A stretch of 64,000 nt of DNA from Prunella strophiata (taxonomy: Eukaryota; Chordata; Aves; Passeriformes; Prunellidae). Location of the stretch: NCBI GenBank assembly GCA_036583965.1, contig JAZBQD010000019.1, forward strand, positions 17,668,085 to 17,732,084. The letters are read 5' to 3'. Shown here in pieces: positions 28,301 to 43,300 of this stretch; within the stretch, counting starts at the first letter, position 1; each line of letters begins with the position of its first letter. Below the pieces are notes generated by a model, which was not told the DNA's origin, made no database searches, and saw only the letters and a program-made list of their open reading frames with translations. A program made the position numbers and the translations under genes.

Positions 28301-31300
28301 GTTAAAAACAACATATGACATCCATACCTTGCAGTCTCTTCACTGCTTGTTACTATGTACAGAAAGAAATGAGATTTAAGTTGACCCAGGCAATTCTTGA
28401 TGAATCACTGTTACTCATCTATGCATTTTCTATATACTTATGAACAGCTTTTATTCCAAATATTTCCAAGAACTGAAGATAAACTGATAGGTAGACAGTT
28501 TCCTTCCTTGTTTTTTTCCCCAAAATAAACCATAAGTAGCCATCTGACTATAGCTGTATTTAAAGTTAAATGACACAAAATAAGGTATTAACCATGATCT
28601 CCTTGGTAAAACCAACTAAATATACAATTGGTGCTAAAATAAATAAAAAAACCCTAGGATTCTCTCTCTTATGTCTGCACACACTTAGGATTTCTACTGC
28701 TTACTTGCCTTCTATAGTCCTGTGAATCTTGATATTTTTACTCCACAACAGAAAGGGTGGACAGTTCACTCAACACAGTTTCTAACATGATAACTAGGGC
28801 ACTCTTCAGTGAAATGGGGAAAGTGACTTTCAACTTTTCAGACTAGAAGACAAATGTATTACTCTTCCACTTTCTGAACTATTTTTAAAACTATTGCTGT
28901 AATGTAAAGGAGGCAAGACATTGAAATTCCTTTTTTCAGACATGTTTTTTAATAACTACAATTGTTTTGAGTTTTTGGTGTACTGGGAGAATGCTTACAG
29001 TTCCTTTGACAGCACCCCAGGCAGCTCAGTCCTTACTTTGAGAATTCCCAAGCCAACTAGCTATGAATAGATGTAAAAGGCCACAGCAGGGCATGTTGCC
29101 ACTAGAAGTGTCAGAATTTAAGAGTGAAATTTCCGTAGTTAGTGATGACTGCAGATGACTCCTTTAACTCCCCAGTTAATGAAATAGCTGTGATTATCCA
29201 TAATGCCAATTAGTACAACTTTGTGAAAAATATGCTGTCAAGGTAACACTTTTCAAACAAGATTACAATATTACCTGAGAAAATTAACGGTGTTAATAGT
29301 CCAAAAGTAACATAATGGATTTTTCTGTAAAACAATGCCCTAGGACATTTTTGTTAATAAACAACACTGATGGAAAATTAACATAGCAAAATTTATAAGA
29401 AAATAAAAAATAGTGGAAGAAAGATATCATTACATATGTGTGAAGAGGAACCATAGAAAAGTTTTTTCCCATGGATCCTATACACTTCACTAATTATTTA
29501 ATAACTCACGACTGACAGCAAAGTCATTATTAAGAGAGTTTAATCTGGAAACTAACATAAGGGCAGATGTAAAATTGAAATGGATATGTAACTGATGCAG
29601 AAGGATTTAAACTGCTTAGTAGGCAAAGTATAGACAATACCAATTGTAATATGAGAGGTGTGGCTACACAGTTTTATGTTTGTGAACTATGAACTTTAGT
29701 GGAGGATATCCTGAAAGGTCTGCCACAGTCAAAGACCTGAGTCAAGACCAACTATGGCTAACACACTTCAACAGCAAAAGGAAAAGCCCACAGTCAGTCA
29801 GCACCCATTTTTATTAAGTCATGTGTACAAGTGGAGTAACCACAGAATGGTGAAGGTTTGAAGGGACCTCTGGAGGTCACATGGTCCAACAATGCTCAAG
29901 CAGGGACAGCTTAAGCCAGTTGCCCAGGACCCTATTTAGATGGTTTCTGGATAGCTCTAAGGAGGTAGACTCCACAGTCGCTGTGGGGAGACTGTGCCAG
30001 TTCTCAGTCACCCTCACAGTTAAAAATAAATCCTTCCAGATGTTCAGAAGAAACCTCCTGAGTTTAAGTTTGTGCCTACTGCCTCTGGTCCTGTCCCTAG
30101 ACACCACTGACTCTGTCGTCCTTGCACTCTGTTTAGTGATTTCTATGCTTACCTTTTATGCAAAAGTGTAACACCTCAGATGTATAAAGAAAGTAAAATC
30201 AATGTATAGAAGAAAAACATTTTCTGTGTGTTAGTGGACCATTGTCTGGTTTGGTGACTACAATAAACAAGTGGATAACTAGAAAGGTTTAAGAAAAGAG
30301 TTTCAAGACTCAACTAAAAAATTAAAAGATATAGCTCAGAATGAGAAGATTGTTTAGCTTATCAAAGAAAAGATCACTGGATAATTTAATGACAGATTTA
30401 ACTACTTACTTTGGAAATGTACCTTTGAAAATAACTTTGTATCAGGCATAAAATGCTCACAAAGAAGCAGCAGGAGGAGTTATAGCTGATAATTCCCACT
30501 AAAGATATGGCACACTGATAAAATCTATTAAATTTAATAATTTATAAAAGACTGCAGGGGGTTCTCTATCTTTGGAAAGTTCTTATACTTTCTGAAAAAT
30601 TATATACTAGCTCAGACACATCTAGCAAATTTGAAGCATGAATAGCTAAGTCTTATCTCAATGATTCAGAAGTGCAGGCTACACAATTGTAATAATTTTC
30701 TTTGGTTTTGAAATCTGTGACACACTATCCAGAAAGTCACCTTTTTTTCAGTTTCAACATAGTATGAATATATTTTTCCAAAATGCCATATTTCTAAATA
30801 GTATTCATCAAATTGTTTTTCTTGGAAGATAATCTCTACCACAGGGGGCACAAAATCAAATTAAACTCCAGATTTTATTACTATGGTGTTTTAAGACAGA
30901 TATCTATAATTAGCTGATCACAATGCATAAACACATCTCCAGTACTGCTTGACTGTGGCCAAGCATGTAATGAAAATATTTAAAAATGTAAGAAGATAGA
31001 TATGCAAGTGCCTACATCTATACAGACAAGAAAAGCTTTTAACACTTCAAGTATCAGTTCTGGTCTATGTCCACTTCTTCCCTTGAATTCCTTGACATGG
31101 TATGTGGTTGAGAGACACACTTAATAAGTTACATAAAAATTTCCATGTGAACTGTACTAAAGAAACAGAGAAAAATACAAATACTGCCAAAAAAGTAGTG
31201 GAAGATAATTAATTATTGTCCACTTGGAAGGGAATTGATGAAGCTGAAAAATAATTGCATAGAAGAAACAATGGCAAAGCTGAAGAACTGCTCTGTGAAA

Positions 31301-34300
31301 GAAGAGAAAAATGAAGTAGAGAAAAGCAGAAGAAAGAAAATCAGTTCAGATAATGTTTCCTAGACATGATGCCAAAAGGTGGTATCTGACTGTTGTCTAC
31401 ACTACAGGCATATGGATAAAATTCACAGTACACTGAGGGCAGATTTTTTCTCTAGTTTCCCACAATGCCTAAAGAAGCCAGAAAGGAGTAAAAGAAATCA
31501 ACATACTGATTGAAAAAGCAAGTGATCACTTGTATGCTCACTACATTTCCTCAAATGCAGAAGAAAAGCTGACTAAATACAATTGAGCACAGTCTGAACT
31601 CTCATCTGACAGGCCTAAGTACTACATCAAGAACTCATGGTGGATCTCAACATTGTCATGCAACCATAAAACAACCTAAAACGCTGTTTTTACCACTACT
31701 AAATGCTGTATCAGGTCACCCCAGCTTGTACTATTCTAGATGGCATAAGAGATTGCCAAAAGAGCCCTTCTTGAGTCAATGTATTTAAGTGGAAGTCAAT
31801 CTTACGTGCAACTTGAGCAATGGCGTTTTCATCCAGGATCATCTCTGCAATTCCTTCTTGATCCATATCAATTTCATCCACATACACCATTTCTGTCAAA
31901 GCTCGTGTTTTCAGGTTCCAGGCAGCCTGAATAAGTAAAAATTAAAATACCTTCAAGACACTAAGTAAATAATCTAATCAGCAATTTAATCATTTCTTTA
32001 TTATTCACTTCACAGCTTTTTAGGCTTGATTAAGGTATTGACTTAAAACAGCTGAGTATATCCATCTGTCCTGATGGAGTTATAAAAGCGCACTAAGTCC
32101 TTTGTTCAAAGCACCAGCTGTAAAACACTATAAATATATGCCCCAGACATTCCAGATTATAAGAGTATTGCAATCCATTTTAGTGACCTGAACTGACAAA
32201 TTACTACATTGTTATGTCTTGGAGGATAATCTGAGCAGTGTGGAAAGGGAAGCATAACTCTAGCCTATGTGATAAGCTTTATGTAGACTGTGAAGAGACC
32301 AAATCAGTGGGGAGAAAAAAGAAAATAAGAAAAATCAGTAGCAGTCATATAGAAATACCAACAAAGTAAGTGCAGGTCCAACCACTCAGATAATTTGATA
32401 TGCTTGTAATGTACTCATACAACTGGCATGATATAGGAAGTCACAAGCCCAATCCCTGGTCTTCCATCAGGTATTGAACAGATAATCATAAATTTTCCAG
32501 AGTAAAAATCACTGCCAAAATAATTAGATTTGCTTCATTTCTAACACAGAGTATAGCAATCTGGTGGAAAAGCATATTTAATTTTAAAGGAGACCTTTAA
32601 AAATAGAAACAGACTATCTTAATAGAAATAAAGGTCAAACACATGGAAATGTTTGTTCCTTAACTAAGAGGTATAAGAAGATCTAAAACTCAGGCTTATT
32701 TAATAATTTAAGTAATCATTTCATGAGACACTTCTCATTCATCCTGTCTTTCTTCTAGACTTCCCTTATACTTCTATACAAATCTGTGTCAATCAAAAAA
32801 TAAAGTGTATCTACAGATGCTGAAATATTTAATTATTCTTTTAAAAAGCGCTTTCTTCCAAGCAAAATGAGAACTTCAGCCAGATGATTCAACCACAATT
32901 AGAAATCCTTGTTCAAGAATGAAGAAAAGGGAATTCAGCAGGATGATCTGAATCTAGGCCAGACAGTCATAATCCACATCTACTTTATTTTCTTTTCATT
33001 TCTTCTTATGTAGTAGGATGACAGCCTTTAATTAATTTTGAGATTTCTTTATATGTTCAACACCTTTTAATGGTTTTTCATGATTCTATGAAGTATTTAG
33101 TTTGTTGAATTTTTAATACCTTGATGCTACTCTATTCTTTTCAAAGACATGTGTATCTGCAGTCAACATAACCATGTCTATACAGGGAATAGTCTCCAAT
33201 TAGAGCTCTTGCATAGCCAAGCACAGGCTAATTTCTTACTAGAAGTAAGAAAATCTGCCTATAGTAATGATCTTTTCCTGGAAATTGGAAGTAGTAACTC
33301 CTCTACATTAATTCCTAAAAGGTCAGTTCTTTATATAGGCATAAGTGTATTATTGTGATTTTTCCATTAACTAACATGTGAAAATGTGGTTTTAAAATCA
33401 ACATGTCTCTTTGTCATTACTGGGCAAATATCTGTCATAAAAAATAGATTCCTTCAGACATCCTTCCAGTGTAAAGCTCCTAGTCCAAGGCTTCACAGCC
33501 AACAAAAAATTCAAATATCACACAGTATTCCTTAATTAAACATCTGTTTGTAGATTACAGATTATCTGCTTTTCTCTTTGTGGGAGTGATAGTTTTGTTT
33601 TGTGATAAGCACCATGTCTGGAGCTTATGAAGATAAACTGCATTTTTATGAAATTGAATTTATATGGTAGGAAAAAGAAAGGCAAGCTCATTTCAGACAA
33701 CCCACATATTCACAACAACAAATTTAGCTTGCTTAACTCATAATCAGAACAAAATTTACAACACCTAATAGCAATTAAAGAGGTACAGAAATGTGATGCA
33801 GTATATTGGTATACAGTATACAGCATGTAAGTCTAAACTCCAGAAAGAGAAGTGACAAAGTGTTTTTCACTCAGTTTACAAGAAGTTTGTAACAGAATCA
33901 AATATTTTCTTCTTGTTCCTGAAAAGTCCAAAAACCAAATTAAAAACATAAACTTTGTTTTCTCTGAACATAGTAACATACTTTTCCAAGAGCTTGTACT
34001 CTCCAATAATCCTTTCTATTGTAATAAATTTTATTCCATACACAATGAAAACCGCAGAACACAACTACATTGTGAAGGGTAACAATTACACTCAAGAAGA
34101 TATCCAGCAGTGTTTCAGTGAAACCATTCTCTATGTAAAACAACCACCATGAATTCATGCAGTGTAATTAAAGACCTGTAAAATATGTTATGGAGCTGTA
34201 TTTAAAGATGCCATTTCACATTGCATTTACTCTCTTCTGACTGTAGGCTGGAGCCAAAAGATGCCATCACCTGCCCAATGTTAAAACAGGCAGTCCCCTG

Positions 34301-37300
34301 ACTGAAGGGTGATTATTAGTATTGATTCTATGATGTAGAAGGTATGAAAAGACTTTATTAAAGTGTATAGTGTTAAGAAATTGACAGTTCTTACAGAAAC
34401 AGTAGTGGACTTAAGACCTGATTGGTCTTAAGGTGAAAACCTCACACCATTGGTGGCTATCAATAGTACACCCTAGTAAACCCTATCTATAAATAATGGT
34501 TACAGAAAGAGAGATAATAACTATTTGAATTCTTTTCCTCTAATATTCTCAGGCTCAGCCTGGGAGAGACTGACTTGTGAATATCTACAGCCCAATACTA
34601 TTATTGCCATTGCAATAATCAAGAGCTAGTGTGGACAGAGGGAAAATTAATTAATTACTCTCAATCTTCCATCACTTATGCAAATCATCATCATGCACCT
34701 ACAAGGCTTCTAGACTCTGCACAAGGTAGGCAGTGAGCCTGAGCTGCAAGAGCAGGAAGAGCATGGGTAAGAGCCCACCATTACATGCACTAAATAAAAC
34801 ATGAAAGTGAGCCCTAAGAGCACAAACATTGTTCTGTCTGTGAATACACATTGTCTTCTTCCTAATCTCATCTGGAGATGAAGGTCATTCAATTCAAGGT
34901 AGATTCAATTTAGCTTTTAGAAAGCACTGAACTGCTGAAAAAAGATATAGGAAAAACATGAGAGAAATAAGATTCTATCAAATATAAAAGCTGCCTGTAC
35001 AAAATATCAAAAATCTTCCCCTTATCAAAAGTAATGCCTTACCAATAACAACAAAAACAACAAAATGCTATTGAGGATCTAACAACAAAACAAGTACTAT
35101 TCAGTGTATCAGAAATTCTTCCCAACAATTGCATCTAATAACTGTATTTATGGAAAGAACTTTACCTGAAACACAGTGTATTCAGAATCAAGCTCCTGAA
35201 AAGAGAGAAAATAGAAACTGAGGAATGGAAATGCAAAACAATAAAAACAACAACACAAGTGTATTTATACTCTGTGACGACCTCATTTTGCACAAACATT
35301 TTCTCTCTGACACATATATCCAAATTTCCATTTTATTACACTATCTCTACGTACACACATTATGAAGCTAATCAATGTTTTGCACAATGAAAGTAAATTT
35401 GCAGTAAGTGTATCTTTCTGATACATTTGCTTACTTGCTTCTGCTGAATCTAGCCAAATTTTAGATTAACATGTAAGCATTATGAAGCTGAAAAATGATA
35501 GATTAAAGAAAATGAACTTGGAAATGCACATCTCCTAAAAATTAACCAGATTATCACACCATGGTCTTTAGAATAAAATCCATTTTTGCACATTTTTTTT
35601 AGCTGCTGCTGGTGATCACAATGATACCACTCAAAAAGACAAAGAAAATTTCAGCACTTTTTCATGGTACTTTTATGATGCATATCATGTATTCATTGGA
35701 CACTAATATTGCAAGTGGAATAAATGTCAAGTTAACAGCCTATTTCACTACCCAAAAATAACCAAAACAAAAGCTACCAGATTAAGTTTACTGTAAATGA
35801 AAAAGCTGGAACTTCCATCTACTTGAAAACTTCTGGTAAAATTGAGTAAATACTGACAGGAGAAAACATAGGTTTATCACCAATTAGTGTGCAGTTATCA
35901 TGTTTACATGATATTTAAACTATCCTTCAGGGCTTTTGCTGTTCACTTCCAGGGACTTGGGATGAGTTTTTCCTAATGTATTACTTTAGCTTTAGACAAG
36001 GAAGGTGAGAGACAGATGTTACTTTCTCTAAATCACTATTAGCCTTTTGTAGTGTCAGATCATTTCTGCTCCTAGAGGTAGTGAAAAATGTCTTGCATAT
36101 CTGGCATTGTGTAAATCACAGTCAAACTAACTGTATCAGACTGAATATACAATCTTCAAGTAATTCAGACTATAAAGGGACTTCTGAAGGTCTCTAGTCC
36201 AAAACCCTCAAAGCAAGGTCAGCTATGAAGTTGCTCAAAGTCTTGTCCAATTGGATCTTGAAAACTTGCAAGGATGGAGGCTGCACAGTGCCACTGGGCA
36301 ACCTGTTCCACTGCTGACTATCCTTATAGAGAAATGTTTTTCTTCATACCAAGCCAAAGCCTCCTTCACTTCCCTGCATCATTGCAAGTGGTCCCTGGCT
36401 CCATTCTCTTGATAACCTCTTGTATGTATCAGAAGGCTGCTATTAGATCACACCAATGTCTTCTCCCAGCTCAACCACTGCCCTGCTGCTGGCTTGCTTT
36501 GCAGCCAAGACACAGAGCTGGCTTCTGTTCCACCAGGAGAATGGCAATGTCAAGATCACCCCTCTGTAGTATGAGACATGGTCTACTTCTTTCCATTTGA
36601 ACCTTTTTACTCAGTAAATTCTATGAGAGTGGGGACCCAGAATATTGGTGAAGGACATCTTCCTGTACTGGAATTTGTGGCCTTTAAAGAATTGTATTTG
36701 GAGCCAAACAGTCATTCACTGGTGTAAGAATGCATAACACATCTTCCAGATTAAGTATTCTATGGAACCAAACATTAATTCAGTGATTAATCTCTTGCTG
36801 TGACATACCTGGGACTGACTAAGGCACTGAAACTGGCTTTGCATTTTAGTTGTATGATTAAATGAACTACTACAATTCTTTTATGTGTAGTAGTTGTTTT
36901 CTAAAAAAAGGAAACTATTCAGCTTTTTAAGTAATAAAGGACATTGAGATATTTCAGCTTACATTTTGTTCACCCCATTGTGTCTGAGTATTACAGCACA
37001 TATGAAGAAGGTTTTAAGAACAGTAGGCAGTCTTCCATACCATATGTGCTCCAGTAACTAATGAGAACAAGTTTGGAATATTCTGTCAACACTAATACAA
37101 AAACGCCTTGATGTTACAGATGTGTCTCTTACTTTAGGCACTGTTCATTACCTTAAAAAATAATTTAAAAACCAAACAAATTTGCTTATGTAGGAGCGCT
37201 TATATTACTATAAAAGTCAGAAATTACATCCCTCGCGATTTTGGCAAAAAAGTAGAGTTGATCAATAATACTAAAACCATTGCACTCTCATAATTGTAGG

Positions 37301-40300
37301 TGAGAGTATGCATTGTTCATACCTACTAATATATTGTTTCAGTTTTTGATAAGAAATAACTTTAGATTTTAATAACTCTCAAGCAGGTAACAGGATCCTT
37401 CAGATTAAACAGAAGTATGGAATAACAAAAACTACATTAGAATATAACATATTTTAACATGGGTGGATCCAGAAGTTGCTACACATGCAAGTAATCCACA
37501 GGAACTAGATTTCAAATAAAGAGTTCTTTGAGAGGATTAAAAAATAGCATTGCCCTGTAAGCTTGTCTCTCAAAACAAAAGCTCAAATTTATTATTCATT
37601 TACACATATAAAGCTCCCTTGAAAGTCAAAAAATTGTAAAACCAATGAAGGAACTATTTAATCCAGATCCCTAAATCCATTGAAGGGCACTTTAATATTA
37701 AAATGCATAGTCAGTTTATTTGAATACCAAAAATACTTAGAATAATTAAGTTTTTTGTTGCTGGAAGAAGGAATATATTACATACCTTCTATTATAATAA
37801 GGTTTCATTCTACAATTTGTTTTAGGTGAGTACAATTTAACACATGCAAAATATTAAAATCATTATATTCTGAAAATGCTCTTCAAATGATTCAGAGCAG
37901 AAACATAGAAAAAAACCCCAAACCTTTACCCAGGAACAATGAGTTCACTCTAAGTGTCACTATTTTTATGCATAAACTTACAGTCTCTTGCACCAGTAAG
38001 TGATTTCAGTTGAAGATGCTTTTTCAAATCAAGTTCAATGCCCATAAACATAATGGTGATAACTTTATTATGGCCTTACAAAAACAAATATGCAAATTAT
38101 AGCAGCTGAAAGTTCAGCGTGGGAGAAGAAAGGATGAATGAACAAAAGCAAATCCTCACAGAAGACCATCAAGTTAAAGAAAGAACATCCACTTTATGTC
38201 TATTAATTGTATCAGGCAATTTGTTTTCTATTGTTAAACTAGAGCAGGCCTCATACATGGGTTCTGTTTATTGCCTTGAATCCTACATATGGAACACAAA
38301 GAGTAATCAGATTAGGTGACTAATCAGGATGATCAACAGAGACAGTCCTGGATTGTATTTCCTCTAGGTCATGCTATTACTATAAACACAGAAGACAAGG
38401 CCTGTTTGCTTACAATAGGAAATAATTACACTGAACACCAGTGTTTCTATGACCAAATGCCAGACACACAAAATACAGTCTTATTTATCCTGAGATAAGC
38501 ATAGAAGTTAATTCCACCAATAAAATTTATATTTCTAAGAAGAAACGCACAGAATATTTTATAGAAAAAAAATTCAATCTTCCACAAGACATAACCCAGT
38601 AGCAGCTAATTATTCTTCTATCACAATGTTATTTATTAAGAACTTTTCAGGAAAACTTCATTGATTTTAAAACATTTCAATTTTGTTATTATACTCTTTA
38701 AGCATTCAAGATTTATAATGGCACAGTATTTAGTACTGCTATGTAAGAAAATTTCTGATTCATGCCTAGTTAGCTAAAAGGTCAACAAAGTACTTTAAAA
38801 ACCTCCTAGGGCTTACTGCATCTGGTGACAGGGTTCAAAGAGAGTTCTGCACCAATTAAGATAGCCTCTAAATGTATGCACATATGGCTATTGACTGGAT
38901 CATCAGTAAACTTATTTTTAAGATCTTTATATCATCATCTGCCATGTTCTTAAAGGAGAACTTTTTGTCACTATACTTGTGATACAAACACATCCTGAAT
39001 ACTAAGCTATATGTCCAGGGAGTGGTAAATCAAGACATAGGTCAAGATATACTCGTCAAGAAAATTCCTTACTACATTTTTAAGTGTGGTGGCAAAAATG
39101 CACCTACTTCTAAGGTTATTGTAAAAAGCTGGTTTCAGCAGCCCATAGCTCTAGGACAGTGCTGCAGATGCAATGGAGCAGGAGTAGAGCTATCATTTAG
39201 CAGATGAGCTGGGAAAAAAGTGCAGGCTTTCACACAGGAAAGGCCATCTCTTTCAGACACGAAAACACTGTCCAGCTGGGCAATGTTAGTCTCTTCCTTT
39301 ACTTACCTGCTGTTACATTACATGTCTTAGAAGGGAGAAGGCCAGTTGCCTGAGCATGAAGAAGTTCTGAACTGTATGAGCCACTGTTTAGCTCAACCTG
39401 GGCATGTATTTAAAGGACACCAGCTCCTGTAGCTTAAATTATATCCTAATGCACACTGTTCAAAGAAGTGAGTCCCTGAACAGTGACAGAGGCTTCTGTT
39501 CCTACAAGATCCCTCTTTCCCTGGTTGCAGAGGTTGGGAAGCACATGCTTAGCAGAATATGGGACAAGAGGATAAGAACAGATGGCACAGTGATTAAAGC
39601 CATTGAGTGTTCCTCGTGCTGCACAGCAGCTCACTTAATCCAAACTTTCTGCAAGTGTTGTCATTTGTCTGTCTGCTTTCCTGGTGCCCAACATGACATA
39701 TCTTGGGTTTGATTTGCAGAAGTGCTACCATTAACAGTCTGACCATTAAATCTGCTAGAATTGCTATGTGGTTTTTAAGCATTATAAACCCCACTTACTG
39801 GGTTAGGTACCAAAAATGATGCATACGTCATTTTAAATACTTTGCCAGCTTATATTAAAATGCTACTAATATAATTCACACAGATGGAAACCAGCACCAT
39901 TTTCTGGTAGGTGGCTGAAGACGACAGAATTAAAGTTAAATCGAAATATTTAGGAACTATTGATTTCATTAACATGCCATTTCAAAAGTAACAGAGATAC
40001 CAGAAATCAAACTGCCTGAGAATGATTCTGGATTCTCAATTAATGTGGAAATAAAATAATCACAAATCACTATTCTAATATTCACAACTACAGCGAATTA
40101 GCTGATACACTACTATTGGAATAAATTCAGAAAAATGTAAAATAGGACTAGACTAGGTAAGCCAGGAGAGCTAAGCAATGTATGTAATTTATTTGAGTTT
40201 TAATTACCTCAGTGTTCAGCCGTGGATCTTAGTACCTTTTAAAGGTTTCAGAAAAATTATGATTTTATTAAATGCAAGGTATATATGCTACAATCCATAA

Positions 40301-43300
40301 TGATTCAATTTTTCATTCTGTTGTATCAAGTAAGTTCAAAATAGTTTGTAAGATTTCAGGGATGTATAAAACATATTCTTGAGGCATGTTGCTACTTTCT
40401 TTACTCCACACCTGAAGTTTAGCTAGGTGAAGAGGACAGATTGGTAGCTGAAAGTATCAAGTGTTAGAAAGTAATGAGCTGAAAGTGCAACAATATGGGT
40501 AAGAAAAACACCTTTGCAAATGAGAAGCAGAATAATAAAATAAATACAGGCTTATTTAGAGATAACCACAACATATTAGTATTTTAAGTTGATTACAATT
40601 AAAAGGGTAAAATCTTAATAGCATGAACACAGTTGAATGACAAAGAGAAATGCCGTTCCATGTTAAGTTTGCCATGAACGTTAAAGTTATATTCTAATTA
40701 GACAATCAAAAAATGTTTTGTTTAAGAGATTTTAGGTGTAACATTTTTTATATTGAACTGGTTTGAGATTGGTTCAAGTTGCACTCTTGAAAGTTATTTA
40801 ACCAATATTCTGGCTTTCTGCTACCTGCTGTACCACAATGAACAGGTGGTATAAATAATGTTACATCTTCTCCTGTCAGGAGCTGTGCTTTTTGTCTGGA
40901 CTAACAGAGAGGAATGATGGAAAAGAGCTGTGCAGACATTCTATTACATACCATGAATGCAATATATTCCATGATCCTTCTGAAACAACACGCTGAATTT
41001 CTATGTATTTATCATCTCTCCACTTTTTTATTTTTTAAGAAAATCTCTAAATTGTTATTCCTTACATGAAAACCTTCTATAGAGTAAAATCCACTTGGGG
41101 TCTGCAAACTTTACTTGAACATTGCTGTATGAAATCTTTTCAGACAAAGACTGAAACATCCTGCCATGCATTTTTAAATGTTATGGAGAAAGACTGGTAT
41201 TTCCCAATCCCAAATAGATACACTTTCAAATACTTTTAGAAGTCATTCATTCCTGCTTAAAATGAGCTCTTAATAAGGATTCCTCAAGAAGATTATATAA
41301 GGCAAGAACCAAACTAATCTTATTTCAAGTTTGCCTCTCTTCCATGTGAACTTTCCAGTAGGATTGAAATGTGCTGTTGCTGAAGAGCATCTTTTTCACA
41401 CAAAACTGTGGATAAAAACACAGTTCTGAACTGAACATGCTGAAGTTATAAAGTCTGGTCATTTGCATTCAACTGCGGCCTGAAAGTTTTTTCAAAAGAG
41501 TGATGAAACTTGATCTTAAAATTGATCTTAAAATTCAGAGACTTCACATAAGACTTCTAAGAGCTTATGATTTGATCTGGTATAGACAATATTCACAACC
41601 CCACCCTCCACCACTTCTCAAAGGAAATGATCTTAAATGTTTTTCCTCTTTCATTCTTATAAAAGATGAAGGCTGGTGTGAACACTTCAAAGATTAAATG
41701 AGGTGATCAATTGTTTGTCTCAACTTAGTATAGAATTTGGAAAAACTCTCATAATGCTGGTAAATAAGGTCCTTGTTCTCTAAAGAGAATGTGCACCTTG
41801 CCTAAGAAAACAATTTAATTTATGTACTTAAATGTTTCACCATGTGTGATCTATATTTGGAACAAGGAAAACCAATTAGGATCTACATCAGAGAATCACA
41901 GAATGTGAAGGGTTTGAAATAGACCTTTAAGATCATCTAGTTCCACCCTGCCCTTGCCATTGACAGGGACACCTCTCACCAGATCAGGTTGCTCAAGGCC
42001 TTATCCAACTACATCCTCTCACTTGCTGTTTTGTTAATTTTCCTCCTAAGCATTTTTTTCTCAGCCTCCTACATCTTCTATTCCTTACCAGTGCTACTAG
42101 CCCAGCAGAAGTTTGGAGCTGACAAGTGCAACAATACCATTTTATACTTGAGCTTAAGCACAGAGTAGAAATGCAGTTGTCTTTACATTCCCATGTTGAG
42201 AACATAGATTGAAAAATGTTTTACTCATTAAAAACTTTACAAATTAACAGCAACGGAAGCATTTTGATCTTTACAACTTTTATTTACTGTTACCTGTGCT
42301 ATTTCAAGAGTTTCACAAATCAAGTGTTGTCCTTCCATATGCAAAGATCACATGTATAAAGACCCAATAATGTAAATACATATAAATAATACAGCACTAG
42401 CATGGAACTAATACTGAGTCCCATTTAGGGTTCAGGGATAATGTTCTTGGAATACTTTCTCCACTAAAAATGTCTCTGCTGATGGCTCCTTGGTGGTGCC
42501 TCACAGTATAAAACACAAAAAAAGAATCTTTTAAATATCTATCCTAAATCAGTTCTAACAAGTTCATTACTGTGCTTTATATTTACACTACTGTGTGACC
42601 ATGCAGCTTTCTTTAAAGACTTGCCTTTTGTGATAAAAAAACACGTTCAAGATTCTTAGAACATCTGCCTATAAGATGCTCTGAGACTTACAAATTTACT
42701 GTAAAGTGTTTAAGATGAAGTCTGCTAAATTACTGTTTTTAAAATATTACTTTAAAAATGTTTACATGCTTGTAAAGCCAGAAACAACTTTCCCAATTCC
42801 TTCACTCTTACAGAACGGTGGGAAAATATGTAGGTATTGAAAAACTTGTCCTATGTTTCCAGAGACTCTGCAGCTGGAAAAAGAGCAGAGAGAGGTAGGC
42901 AAATGCCTCCTGTCCCCAAGGTAGGGCTCCGTAGGTGAGCTGAGCTAAAACGGATGTCTCTTAATCTTATGTGATTTGGTCCATACAGCAGCTATGACAT
43001 CTAAACATCAGTATAAAATCAACAGGAACATCCCTAGCAGATCTGATTTTTAATATCAATTTTTCTCCCTTTAACTCCGCCAAATCTGAGCGCGTTAAAG
43101 CTCTCGTTGCGAAGAGCCTGGCCCGCAGCCGTCACGGCAGCTCTCCGGCCGCACCCGCAGCACCGCTCCCCACCCAGCTCCGGGCCGGGCCGCGGGGCTC
43201 CCGGGGCGTGTCTGGGGCGGAGCCGCAGCCCCGGCTCGCCGCCTCCGGGCCCGGGGAGAGCGGGAGCGCGGCGCTGCCCGGCCCCCCGCTCCGGGAGCCC

